Source: Phellopilus nigrolimitatus
Taxonomy: Eukaryota > Basidiomycota > Agaricomycetes > Hymenochaetales > Hymenochaetaceae
NCBI GenBank assembly: GCA_021029095.1
Contig: JAJOHG010000002.1
Span: forward strand, 682,001-746,000
Length of the DNA stretch: 64,000 nt
Direction of reading: 5' to 3'
Part shown: piece after piece, positions 1-13,200 of the stretch
Numbering within the stretch: the stretch's first letter is position 1
How the letters are laid out: each line of letters starts with the position of its first letter
Position numbers and translations under genes: made by a program
The notes under the pieces: generated by a model
The model's database searches: none
Seen by the model: only the letters and a program-made list of their open reading frames with translations
Told to the model about the DNA's origin: nothing

Positions 1-381
1 GTCTCTGAGCAAGTGGATGAGTCGGGAGCAGAGGCTGCTCCCCGCCTTCTTCGCACAGGGCGCAGATCTTCTTTTGACGAGACGGCCGATATGGACGCTG
101 ACGACGACAACTCTGTTGTTGGCGATGACCTCGCGCGGAGCGTCGACTCTTTGGATATAAACGCCGTCTCGTATAGGGAACCTCCGATTAGATACACGGC
201 ACCGCCGACCGAGAGGACGCCGCTCCGGGACAGACGGGGAGTCAGCCGAGCATCTTCTTCTCCATCCCGCTCACCCCGTCCGTCCATGAGGAGGACCATA
301 CGCAGCGCAAGAAAGCGCGTCGGTGGAAGGAGAGCGATGCCGGACTCAAAGCAATCTTTCTACGATTATCTGTACTCTTGA
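1..381 (+). CDS. 3' end of an unidentified gene (partial)
   Basis: The frame is open from the left edge and stops with TGA at 379-381, so only the C-terminal part of a gene is present. The visible residues are Ser/Arg/Asp-rich and look disordered: an acidic patch, then a run of SRASSSPSRSP-type sequence, then a basic tail ending in FYDYLYS. I recognise no domain and cannot assign a function. Composition, the codon-like run without stops and the position facing the 3' end of chitin synthase support a real coding end. The start and any introns lie outside the window. Confidence 0.55.
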   Translation, partial: VSEQVDESGAEAAPRLLRTGRRSSFDETADMDADDDNSVVGDDLARSVDSLDINAVSYREPPIRYTAPPTERTPLRDRRGVSRASSSPSRSPRPSMRRTIRSARKRVGGRRAMPDSKQSFYDYLYS

Positions 382-761
382 TTCACCATTTCGGATATGG
401 GCAGTCTATCCATCGAGTATCCGGTGTCTGACAGTATGCATACTAACTACAATGTTTTGTGATGGTGCTGCTAAGCCATGTATGGACTTTTTCGTATTGT
501 AACTGATTAGATTTGTCCTATGAACAACATCTTCCGGTGCCAATTAGGATTAATGATTATGTTTTCGTCGCAATCATAGCTTGAATACACATACGAGAGA
601 AAAATTGCGGTAAATACAGTGTAAAAATAGACTAGTTTACAGTCCAATGCAGATGGAAGTCCGTGTAGCCTTACGAAAGAAAACGCTACCCCATGAGAAT
701 ATATGCAAGCATGTATAGCGTTGATCCAGCGAACCGCTGAACGCAAGAGAAACGCGTCATT
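382..761. other. Convergent intergenic / 3' UTR space
   Basis: This AT-rich stretch lies between two converging genes. It should hold both 3' UTRs and polyadenylation signals. I see no gene or repeat in it. Confidence 0.5.
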
Positions 762-3700
762 TCATGTGAGAGATTTGATGTGAAGAAAACGCACGATAAT
801 GTTTGTGATCCCGACAAAAGCAAGGATGAATGTCATGTAGACTTTCGTCACATTTGTCCCAGCGCTGAAAGTCGCGGAAGCGTTCCCAGCGCTCAGGATA
901 GCCAGTAACAATAGACCCTGTCATAAACTTCATCAACGGTGTAATCTATGGAGGCACGAAAATGTACTGACGTTCGAGAGAACCCAAACGAGGAGAACCT
1001 TAAGGCGAGGTAAAACGTTATTGTTTCAGCACCTTGTTTCTTCTGATGTACTCACATTAGTGCGGACGTTGGCGTAGTAATCCTTCGCCTGCTGCTCCTT
1101 TTCCGTTTCTGACTGTATCTTATCTGGCTTCAAGATTGGCTTGCGTGTCCTGAGGTTCGACAGCGTCTCGTCGTACATCTGATTGATGTCCGACGGCTCC
1201 GACCATATTTCTACGTCGACCTGAGACTGGCTATTTTGTATGACTGCGCCGAGATCGGTCTCGACGTCGTTGTCCTGCTTCGTTCCCCAAGAGATCTAAA
1301 GAACAAGGAGTGAGAACAGTGACAAAGTCCAGAGTTCAAAATAGCAGTACGTCGTCCAGATTAGAGAACGCGTATCTGTGAAGTCGTGGTCAGTGCACAA
1401 ACTTTCCAAAGTCGTACTATCGAGACGCACATATTCAAGACGTTGGTATAAGTTGGAGACAACAATATATACTGCACGAAGCTTGTCATCATATGCCATG
1501 GGTCAAGCGCAAGGAGACTGGACATAGTGTATGCTTTAATACCTTATCAGTCCCTGAACTATAGAAAGAGAGAGAATGTAATACCTCCGTAAGTGATAAG
1601 GACACTGAACAGCTGCGTCGAATAGAGTGCACCGCCTTGTCTCGCAGCCTGCACAGCACAAATCCCGGCGCAGATGATTGCATAGACGTTGAGGATTGCG
1701 AAGAAGATCGAAGACAGTTTGTACTTCCAAATTGAACTGAACGACACTTGCGTAAGTCGTTGAATGAAAAAGGGCAGTGAGAGAAACTCACGCTCTTGGT
1801 TTGTTTCCCATCGAAAACAAGAAGCAAGCGACGACAATCGATCCATATGCATACTATTCGCAGTAATAAGCGTGTAGTTTCGAGCTGAAAATGGCGAAAG
1901 CACGAACTTGAATGATGGAGTTGAAGTAATGAATACCAGGAAGTCCGAACGCCGAGTCCTCTAGAGACGATGTTACTATAATCTAGGAAAGGATTAGCTG
2001 AGTTAGAGCGAAATTATACTTCGCAATACTCACAAAGAATAAATAGTAGTTCCCCTACAGATTTAAGCTTTAGAGTGTACTAAATAGTGTAGCAGAAGAG
2101 AACTCACGAGAGAAAACCAAGAGAATATAAGATTGATGATGTTATAAACCGTCTCGAACATTAGTACAATCTTGCGGCTTGTACTATGGCCGGAGCGCAG
2201 GATCTGTGCTGCATGAGCAATGGCATAGACACCAGCGAAGAAGGAACCGTTGAGCCAGCGTCGTCTCTGACTGATAAATTCCGGGAGGCCGTCTGGGACA
2301 TCGGTCTCGCCTACCGCAGATTTAACGTAACGCAGAACCCTGGACGATACTGCGGTTCAGAGAGCACAACTACGAGAAAACAAAAGGCTAATTACCAGTC
2401 CGAGTTTTCTTTTGCAATGAGTTCGAAACAGAGAATACGCTAGACAGATGTCGTCAGAAAATTCACGACTAAATGACTCAACAAACCCACATCCTCAGCA
2501 AGATCTAATTGATGATCAGTCAGCATCATGAAAGACATGCGCATCATACGAGCTTACACATATTCGACGTGAAGATATCGGTCTCGTGTCCATGAAGAAC
2601 TTCGCCCTTGAAGTAGGACGCCAAGGGTCCGACGCCACGTTTATTGTTTTGGCAGAGCTATATACCTGTACGCGGAGAAAGCACCAGGCTATAGCGGACA
2701 AAGTAAGCGAAATGGTAGGGACGAGCACTGCTGGCTTTGATTTACCAAGACGCTGATGTATCCAAATAGAGACTCGGTTGGTTTATCAAGGATGTTTGAT
2801 ATTTTATACTCGAAGTTTTGGGACGCAACTGTCAGTCAGTCTTGTAAGGATTCTACGGTAAAATCGCAGATATGGAAGATAATGACGTACCAAGGGGATT
2901 TATTAGTCCTTTCCAGCGCCTGCCCTTGTATGCCGCAATTTCACCACACGCGCCTCCGACGTTCGAGTTTAAATCGAAAGTCTTCCACAAGTGGTACAAA
3001 CTCTTATGGCCTGGTCGAGTACCTACGTCAACGAGCACGCAGACAGTTAGGCTGAATGATAGCCGATTATTAAATTATTTTACTAAGTACTTTGATTCTG
3101 ATCAGAACTTGAATCGCCATACCTTCAGCAAAGGTGCGAATGCGTTGAAAAACCATCGGTGACTATTGATCTTCTTCAGGTTCTTCTCTTTCAGGCAGAA
3201 AAGGATCTGCGTCGGCACAATTCCCTTGTCCGGATACCTAAAGTGCAAATTCTCGTCTAGGCCGAAGGACGTCGTATACTCGAAGACGTGCGCAGTCACG
3301 GGCTTATTGTTGACCATGTTTTTCATGAAGTCGCCATGCTGGTACACACCCAGAGCAGTGAGACAGTCCAGCACGCGTGGATGTATTTTCTTGCGTCCAG
3401 TCAGCGACAATGCACACTACGATTTTCTTCCACGCGTCTTGTCCCCATGTTTGCGAGTTCTTACGCGTGCAGAGGTGACCGATATTCCGCATGACTCCGT
3501 GCAGAGTGCGACAAAACAGTATTTCATCTTCCTATGGACTTGTCATCAATGACTCGTCGCTCCTCTAGGCGTAATTTACAGCACTTACATTGTACATAGT
3601 GATGACGATGAACATCTCCGTGCTCCGGCCATACTCGTTCTGACGTAGGAAGAAATTATTCCTTTCGAAATCGTCTGCGTCGCATGTCACCGCCGTGTAC

Positions 3701-5067
3701 CGCGTCTGCATCATCTCTTCTTCCCGTCTCAACGGCAGTACAAGCTTGGTGGGCACGTTGAGATCAATTACAAGGTTCCCATTCGTCAGCTGTACGCGTT
3801 TCTTCTGCTTGTGCCGTCTCGTAACGCGTCCAACGGGGGCAGGGCCATAATGCTTAGTGATAGGCGTACCCGGAAATCCAGAAAGAGGCGTCTGCTTTTC
3901 GAGGCCCTGGTCGCCTGCATATAGATATTCGGGTCGAGCTTGAGGATGACTCGGAGCCGCTTGTAAGTCATCATAGCCTTCTTTCTCTGGGTCGTGATCC
4001 TCCTCGGAGGAGCTGTAGTCTTCTCCTTCTTCGTCCTCATAGTCATCGTCGCCGACCTCCATGTACTCCTCATCTCCCATCGGTGTCACAGAACGCGACC
4101 GCATCTGACGCCGCGAGCGAGTATCGAGACCGCTTGTATATGCACCTGTGTTGTGGCCCGCGTGATCGGTGATAACCTCTCCTTGGGCATTGTAATGTGT
4201 AGGCAGACTGTAGCTCGAGCCCTGATGGCCCTGCGAGCTGGGTGTTTGGCCATGGGCGTACGGCGACGCGCGTTCAGGCGAGAGCTGGCTTTGAGAAGCC
4301 GCCGCATCGTAGTAGGGATAGGTGGATGTGGGCCGCGACTGGCCAGTGCTATCTGAGTACTGAGAATGACGGACGGTGTACGGTGTATTTGCTCTGGAGT
4401 AGCTTTCTCTCGGGCCAGGGGTGACGCCTGGTTGCGGCGGCTGGACATAACTGGTTCTTGGACCGGGAGTGCCGATTGGCTGCGGCGGCGGAGGTGGAGG
4501 CTGCTGGACGTAGCTCTGTGCGTGCGCCGGTTTTATTGGTGATGCCTCCGAGTTGTCTATGAATGGATTGGCCACTGGCTGCCCTTCGAGGGCCTCCCAT
4601 TCAAATAATGCTTCACCAGAGTTAATAGCGGGCAGGACAGGAGGCCCAGTGTACTGGGCTCTCATCTTTCCAGCCCGGTTTCCCATCGGCTTTCCCTGCA
4701 CATGCTCATCCGCGGCGTCCTGCTCGTTCCCCAGAAGCGTCGCAGAGGACGCGGAGGGCGGCCGCGGCGGCAGACTCCCTGCGGCGGCAGCGGGTTGGAC
4801 ACCCGGAGACGGGGCGGTAGGTGGGTGCACCGAGCTTGCGCGCTGCGGCGAGCTGCTCTCTCCGCCCACGGAGTAGCGGTTTTGCACGTTCGCCAGAATT
4901 GCCTGGTTTATCTCCTCGAAGGTGAGCTGGTCCGGTGCGTGCGGCGCCTGAGACGGCGTGTAGCTTGACCGCGCTTGAGTCTGGTTCGTGAAGGGGTCGT
5001 CATTGTCGTGTCTGTCGTTGGGAGATGTCGAGCCATTGCTGATATTCGGCACTGGCTTTCTTTGCAT
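762..5067 (-). CDS. Chitin synthase (division 1, class I-III type)
   Basis: Membrane enzyme that polymerises UDP-GlcNAc into chitin at the plasma membrane. The first exon (5067 down to about 3590) encodes roughly 380 disordered Pro/Ser/Gln-rich residues, then the chitin synthase N-terminal region ([20 protein letters not shown]) and the start of the catalytic domain ([13 protein letters not shown]). Later exons give [20 protein letters not shown] (about 3.4 kb), [15 protein letters not shown] (about 2.43 kb) and the product-binding motif [20 protein letters not shown] (about 2.25 kb). Hydrophobic membrane exons follow, and the last exon ends FLHIKSLT with TGA at 762-764. Many introns of about 50 nt interrupt the gene. 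The ATG at 5067 opens the long first exon and is the natural start. Family assignment is firm; the exact class is not. Confidence 0.93.
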
Positions 5068-5174
5068 GACGTGCGGTCGTTGCTCGGTAGACGTAAAGAG
5101 GTTCTAGCGTGAGGGGAATCAGGGCAGGAGCATGAAGTTCGGGACGCGTGGCATACAAACCGTAGCGCGTAGGT

Positions 5175-5180
5175 CACGTG
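5175..5180. promoter_or_regulatory. CACGTG box upstream of chitin synthase
   Basis: TCACGTGA, a palindromic bHLH-type (Cbf1-like) site, lies about 110 bp upstream of the chitin synthase ATG, in the gap after the hem2 stop. CACGTG occurs by chance about once per 4 kb, so function is only a suggestion. Confidence 0.25.
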
Positions 5181-5335
5181 ATGGCGTTTTTAAATCTAAT
5201 TACAAGAGGATATAAAATCGAAATGTTGCAAGAAGTTAATTTTTTTTATTAAAGTTACAGAACACAGGCCCCCGTAGGCAGAATAATTTTACACCATCCT
5301 CCTAGTAAATTGATACACATCCCATTTCTCTTTTT

Positions 5336-6660
<1,325 letters not shown>

Positions 6661-6661
6661 A

Positions 6662-6775
6662 GAGCTCACAGCAGTTTGTGAGGGCAGGAAGGACTTGGTG
6701 TTCACGGGAGTAATGGAGCTCATAGCAGTTAGTGGGGGCGGGAAGTACTTAGTTGTGGTGTACACGGGAGTAAGC
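6662..6775. repeat. Imperfect two-copy tandem repeat in the hem2 5' region
   Basis: Two copies of about 54-60 bp, starting at 6662 and 6716. Both begin GAGCTCA.AGCAGTT, share G-rich GGGAAG/GGAAGG and ACTT(A/G)GT segments, and end with ACGGGAGTAA. The array abuts the hem2 ATG (6660) on its upstream side, so it lies in the 5' UTR or core promoter. Confidence 0.8.
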
Positions 6776-8531
6776 TGAGCGAGCGTTCCGAGTCGTCTCA
6801 AGAAAATTTGAACCGGAAGCAAATCGGACGTTTGACGGGCGTGCTCTGGAACTTCTGGGCTTCAAATACTAAGCTTCAACACAGCTCAATCGCCGACTTT
6901 ATCATTCAGCCCGGCAAAGATGCGTTCCTTAATTCGACGGCAGAGTCGCGCAGACATGGGACTTGCTCAGGGAAACGTGGGACCCGTCTCGCGCGCGACC
7001 GGCATACCGAGTCGGCGATTGGATGCTCTCAGCCTCGTTCTATGCACTGCAAACGGGCGCGCATCGAGTAACTCTCACATACGCAAATCTGTCTCATTGT
7101 GGGAGAATGCAAGGACACAGCACACAGTTGCGACAGTGCCCTGGCACTAGCGACGACGTGGAGATTGGCGAGAGGCGCTCTGAGTATATGCGCCCCAACA
7201 CAAGTTTCAAGTCCGACGCCTCATCTCTGCTCAGCTCGAAGTGCGTGTATCGTAAAGTGATGCATGTATTTCGTTTCAATTCCGTCAGGACTCGTCCGTA
7301 CATTTCGTTCCTAAGAGTCACTACTTCAAACCAGCGCGAGCAGAGAAGCGGTTACCCAAAAAGAAGAGTCATTAAATCTATCCAAGCAAATGAAAATCTC
7401 TTTGTGAGACCGATACCCAGTGGAAGATAACGTGAAGGAACCGGTGCGTGAAGGCGCAAAGAGACCGTGGCGTACGAGTCGAAAAGAAAGAAGAAGGGAA
7501 AAAAAAAGAAAGGTAAACCAAATCCGAACCAGTCTCGAACGTAGCTGATTGAGCGAAAATTTTCTTGTTTCCAAAATTGAAGCGAAAACGGACATCAAGC
7601 GGAATCGTTCGGGAAAATCGTTTTCGAGATCGTTCGAGTCATGATGAAGAAGAAGAAAAAGGAAGGGGAGGGTGGTGCTCATGCATCAGGTCCAGCCGGA
7701 GTCAAGCCATACGCGGAAGGCAAGCAACTCTCTCGACGGCAACTAAGCAGAACCTCGGTCCACGCCCAGACATCAAGTATTGTAAGGGGACCAAAGCTCC
7801 GAAATCACCGGAAAGACACAGCCCGCGCTACATATGCTATGGCGACGTCAACGGCGAAAAAGGACGGCGACGTCGGAGCACCAGGGTGTGTGCACGAGGG
7901 CACATGACTTTTACAAAGCCCTGAAATTGTAACGTGTAGCTAGACCTGCCCGAGGTCGCGACTCCTGGAGCTAAAGGCAGGGGGCGGACAATGTACAATG
8001 AGCCGGGGACGGATGAACTCGAGATGCGGCGCTTGATGAGTTATGATACGTGCATAAGAATTGTTGGCCATAGGGGATGATGGTGAGACTGGCCGTCCTG
8101 CGAATATGGGATGCAATTACTAGGCGGGACGGCAGTGAATGCGAGTATGAGAGGCGATGTGGCGATGGAGATATAATAGTACATCACAGCGTCGAGAATA
8201 CATAGATGCGGATGTTGATGAACAATGATAGCGAGATGCGAGTGCAAATCGGCCGCACACGCGGCCAACGAGGAGGGAGCAAGTGCGTCGACGGTGATGG
8301 TGATAATTATTGACAGTAGTGAAACGACCCAAGGGTCGGATATGCGTTATTTAGGCTATGAAAACATCCTAGCCCACCGGGTGGCGTATGATACAAGGAG
8401 AAGACGACGACACGGCCTTGAACGCAGAAAGACCGCAGAAGGATAGGCAATGCATGTGGGGGCGAGGCAAGGATACAGGGGTCATACTTTGTTCAGTGCG
8501 GCAAACAGCTTTCCACACCAGGTGAACTTGA
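6776..8531. other. Intergenic region without a supported gene
   Basis: Contains only short frames without domain-like sequence, plus low-complexity GA/AAG-rich sequence around 7480-7680. It should hold the hem2 promoter and the 3' UTR of the next minus-strand gene. I could not find spliced exons, a tRNA or a repeat family in it. Confidence 0.5.
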
Positions 8532-10246
8532 TTATCTCGACACTGTTGAGCCAGAACGGTGTCGGCCCAGTACCAGATGTCCTGTCTCGTGCTCTTCCGC
8601 GCCATTTGCGCCATTAGCAAACGGCCACATGCGCCACCACCGGCTCCAGCGTTGCATGTTCTCTTCACCATCGTCGCTGTCGATGTCCATCCCTGGCGGC
8701 TCTCCTAGACCTTCTACGCTGGCGAAAGACACATAGCCGTCCATCCGCTTGCAGAATTCGGAAGCTGTCCTTGCATTGAAAGGTGGAGTCGGCGGAGGCG
8801 TAATTGGTTCAGGGGGCGACGATGGAGAAGTTCGATTCAGAGAATCCTGTCTACAATAAGTTGGCGTGGAATTGATTCTCGCTAAATCTGTCGCGGAATT
8901 GGACAACGAACTCGCTGCGAGAGACTGAATGATGTCAACGGAGCGCCGTTACTATTCATGTCGCAAATCAAGAGAAAAAGTACAGAAATACGCACCTGAG
9001 GGGAAGGCGAGGGCAGATCGTCATGGGGTCCTTTAGAGGTAACGACGATGACGTTATGGGAATGAGCACGATGATGATTCCGTAATCGTCCACCGAACTG
9101 GTGGTGGGCATCGAGCTCGTCAGCCGTCGAGAGCGGACCTGCTCTTTGCAAGACGTATTCCAATTTTGCCCTGAGAACCGACTCGTGAGGACTAAGAGCG
9201 TGCGCGCGCTGTTTCGGCGACGACTCGTTCGAGGTCGTGTGCGACTGCGCGTGTGACCGGGGACCTGCTGAATTCATTGCCGAATTGGGCAATGAGCGGC
9301 GCTGTGAATGAGGACTCGGCGACGGACGCTTCGAAGGAGCCCCACGGTAATCGTCGTCATAGGCCTGCCGCTTCGAGGGCCGCGGAACAGCAGGCGCCGT
9401 GCGCGTCCTCTGCATGGACGGTGGCATGGGTGAAGGAGACGAGGGCGAGCCATAAGGGTACACAGCCTCATGAGGACTACTGGGAACGCCACGCACACCG
9501 CGCGGGGCACTCCTCCCGATGGATGGGGCTCGTTGGAGGTAGCAGCCCGTGTCGTTCGGCGAGTAGGCAAACACGTTGTCGTCACATCCAAGCTCACCGT
9601 CAGCCAAGTCCGGGCTCAGAGAACCTAAGAGCGAGCTCCCCCTCGGCCTCGTTTTACGCCCCGTCGCCATCCTCACAGGACTTCTTGAAGTGCTCCTCGG
9701 GTAAAGGTTGCGTTCGAGCTCGTCGGCGCGGCGTAGCGTGTCCCTAAGGAGATTCTCACAGCGGCTGGGCGGGCGCGGGATATGCTCCGGACGCGACGGC
9801 GACAAGGCGCGTGAGTGACGGTGCGGCGAAACAGGACAGGGCGAGGCGGTCATATACGACGCGTACTGTGCTGGGCGTGTATTCAGTTCGAGCAAGAGCG
9901 TCGGGCGTGTAGGGAAGAGCTGGCGGCGGTGAGAGGAGGCGCGCTTGGACTTTCGACCGGAGTTGTTGAGCGAGAATGCGGGAGAAGCAGGGTGACTCTG
10001 GACGCGGCTGGCTTTATGTTGCGGGGTTGCAGGATAAAGCGAGGCTCTTGAAGAGGAGGGAGTGAGGAGCCCCACTGAGGCGGGGGTGCTTTGGGGGTGG
10101 TCGGAAAGGAAGTGTGATGGGCGAGTGGGAGTGTGGGGATGAGAGGGAGATGGGAGGTGAGGCTGGGGAGGAAGTTGAGATTTGGATGAGGACGAGGAAG
10201 GGCCGGAAGGTGGCGGAGAGGACGCGTCGGACCGAGTGAAGAACAT
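8532..10246 (-). CDS. Hypothetical Ser/Pro/His-rich disordered protein
   Basis: Two exons: 10246-8996 (417 codons, exactly in phase) and 8924-8532, joined by a clean GTGCGT donor and a TTCAG acceptor, giving about 547 residues. The first 350 or so residues are disordered and rich in Ser, Pro, Arg and His. The end of exon 1 has a short helical-looking stretch (SVLRAKLEYVLQRAG, then STADELDAHH). Exon 2 carries a compact motif, SEFCKRMDGYVSFASVEGLG, followed by an acidic DIDSDDGEE patch and a basic C-terminus. The C-terminal motif looks like the constrained part. I recognise no named family. Location and role are unknown; the composition would fit a nuclear regulator, which is inference only. 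Confidence 0.75.
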
Positions 10247-13200
10247 GGCCTGCTACTCGTGTGATGTGTACGTGAAAGTGAAATACGGCGCGACAGTCCT
10301 TCGATTCGGATTCTGGGGTGCCGAGTAATCGACACGCTTTCTGCACGAGACCGTCGAGACGGGAAGGCCGGCTGTCACTGTCACTTTCCTTTCTCTTTAT
10401 TTCAAAGGGCGTGCATTGTCTTTGCTGCTCTTGAGGCTTGGTGGGTCTTGTCGAGGCGTATCGCACTTGTCGTCAGACATGCCGTCTGATATGCACCCAG
10501 ATTCTGATTATTTAAGCAGCCCCGTTTCCAGGGCTCGCCACATCCCCCGCAAATAAAACGCATTTCCCGATTGGCTGCCGGCCCCATGCCGCCCGGGCCG
10601 ACGCAAACTTAAACAGCAGCGTCCGGGGTCCCTCTCAGATCTACTACTAATTGGCGCACTTACATGTACATGTAGGACGCTATGTATCATGTTTCAAATC
10701 CACGTATACAGCCTCTTTATTCTGCCTTTCTCTGGCTTTGTTTTATCTCTCTCACCTTTGTTTATCTAATAATTCAGCCCTCTGAAATGGCTGCTCCGGC
10801 GGTGCTGCCAAAAGTAGCGCGGAACTGAATGAATCTGCATCGGTCTCCGTATATCGTACGCGATCCAGGCCTTCTTCGACCCCAGATCTATTTTGCGGCT
10901 GCATAAAATTCTATTTTGCTAACCCCCCAATACCCCAAACAAGCCCAGAAAGGAAGTTTGCACGTCGCGCCCCTTTGCACAACGCGTCGCGACCGTGGCT
11001 TTGCACACCGCAACATCGCGCGTGCCTTGTTGACACGCCGTCGTCGACGGTGCGAACAACGACGAGGATAATAATACACGAAGAGTAGCGGCCGGCCACA
11101 ACTTCGGGCTTTGTCAGGCTTTGTCAGGCGCTGACTCAGTTTCCTCTGGTTCTGTCGCACCGATGAATATTGTGCCCTCATGTCCTGGGCGACCATCGCA
11201 TCGAACCGGACAGTAGCTCTTATTTCGTGGCTTATCTTATTTCCATATTTTCCACTCGCTCGTCGTTCGCACGCGCCTTCACGTACTGTACAGGTAGTTC
11301 CGCAGTGAATGGAAAGCGAAGGCACCGGTATGCCGTACGCCGACATCATAGCCTGGGACGTCCTTTTCAAATCCGAAAATGCGCCTCGAAGAAAGTCTCC
11401 CGCGCGTCCCCCGCGTGACATCGGGGGACGCTTCCCCGGCCCAACACTCGCCGTCGTCATAGCTGATGGTATGATGTCAAGTAAAGCCGACGGGCGCGCG
11501 ATGCACCTTGTCTTTTGTGGCCCTCGATCCCTCTATCGCGGGCGTCGACGGCCGTCGACGTAAACTCTTTCACGGGTGGCGCGGACATATGCGTATATAC
11601 ACTTTTCGCGTTCCCGTTTTTCCTTTGACAAATGATCCCTCCGACTCTGCCGATTACTCACAACCGCTCTCGAACCCCCGCTCGGGCTCTAATCTGCTGA
11701 CCCTCGCTGGATATTCTCGCCTCATCCGATTACTTGCTCTCGACCCATCTAGCAGATTATCACTGCAGAAATCCGATATTTTGCACTTGCCCATTGTGAG
11801 CCTTTTAAGTACACCTGATAGTAATAATAATATCACAGGATCAGTGCTCATCTAAGCCATCGCTTCCTAAGTTACACAACTGAGCCCGACTCGGAAGCGC
11901 TGAATGGGAACGGAGCGAAGCGGACAAGCATATCAGAAAAAGCAACCAAGCTGACAAGGGCACATACAATTCCGGATATCCCCGGGGACAACATCAATCA
12001 GACGCTGCAGCGGCAGCGCGCGAAAAAAGTCTTGATCATCGAGGACCTCAAGGACTGCAGTCATCATCAACTCCTAAAACCCACGAGTAAGGCACAAATC
12101 CCGGCTTCGTTCTCCCACATGCACGTCCGGACACGGTATGATTAGCCTTTCCATACGCGTCGCCCTACCTCCCGGGTGCATGTGGAATCTCGCGGGCGCG
12201 GATGCTGGGGAAATATGCGGCTGTAGAGCTGCAGGCCACCGATACCCGTACTGTATAAGCTCTCGGGCACGCTATCGATCTTGGGGAGAAACAGGCGCGC
12301 GTCGCGTCGACGCGACGCGACGGATTGTCCTGATCACTGATCAGCGGGGGGCTTCTTCCTGCAGGGCTATCGCTACCCTGATCATCTGCCCTCCGCCGCT
12401 TCTGAACAATTAATAGTACTTACCACATGTCGCGTGCGCCGATGCCTGGCGGAAGCAAAGAAGTCCTGTGAATCAAAGAAGAGGCGCTGGGCTGAACCGC
12501 AGGCATTCAGTATAAGAAGAGGAAGGGCATTATCTGGGGAAAGGATCGAAACTAACTGAAAAACAGTATGACCACTCGCGCGATGGCGACGCGCCGACCA
12601 CGGCAGATCAGGTGGAAACCATTGCAAAGGGGGCTTGTGTCTATACAGATGTCAGGCAAGGAGGGGAAGCCTGAAACGACTAGCATCGATAGAGATATCA
12701 TCGAAGGCCTCCGGCGTTCATTTGAGCTGTGTATTATGATAGGAACCCTCGGAGGCTCTTCTAGCAGCCTGATCTTAGGCTGTGTGGCTTTCGAAGAGGA
12801 GGTGGCCCAAGCGCAAGACGCGAAATACGGGAGAGCCCGCCAAGCGCACTAGCGCAAATAGATTTAGCCCGAGGTCGCAGTCGAGGCCCCCGACTTCTCG
12901 AGAACCTCCGCTGAGGGCGTCAAAAGATTAGAGCGAGACGATAAAGGTCATGTGCGACAGTACCGCACGCGACCCGCGTTTTTTTGCGAAATGATGATGT
13001 CGGGGGTGTTTGTAAGTTGCAAACTCAGCCCACATACACTCTACTTCGAACGGCGTTTGAATCTGTGGCTCGGCTCTGGACCGCGTACACCCGCAAACCT
13101 AGAAGCCGAATCTTATAAAGCCCCGGACTCCAAAGTCCGTTGGGACCTAGACACAGATCATGGGGCTGAAAAATGCACGACTCGCGCCCAAGCATCACAA

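Noticed and set aside
3994..4968. Plus-strand frames opposite the chitin synthase N-terminal exon
   Set aside because: They mirror the Pro/Ser-rich coding strand and have Arg/Ala/Gly-rich composition typical of antisense shadows.
10888..11460. 190-residue minus-strand open frame in the gene-poor block
   Set aside because: Overlapped by other frames on both strands, with Arg/Cys-rich shadow-like composition, no domain and no splice context.
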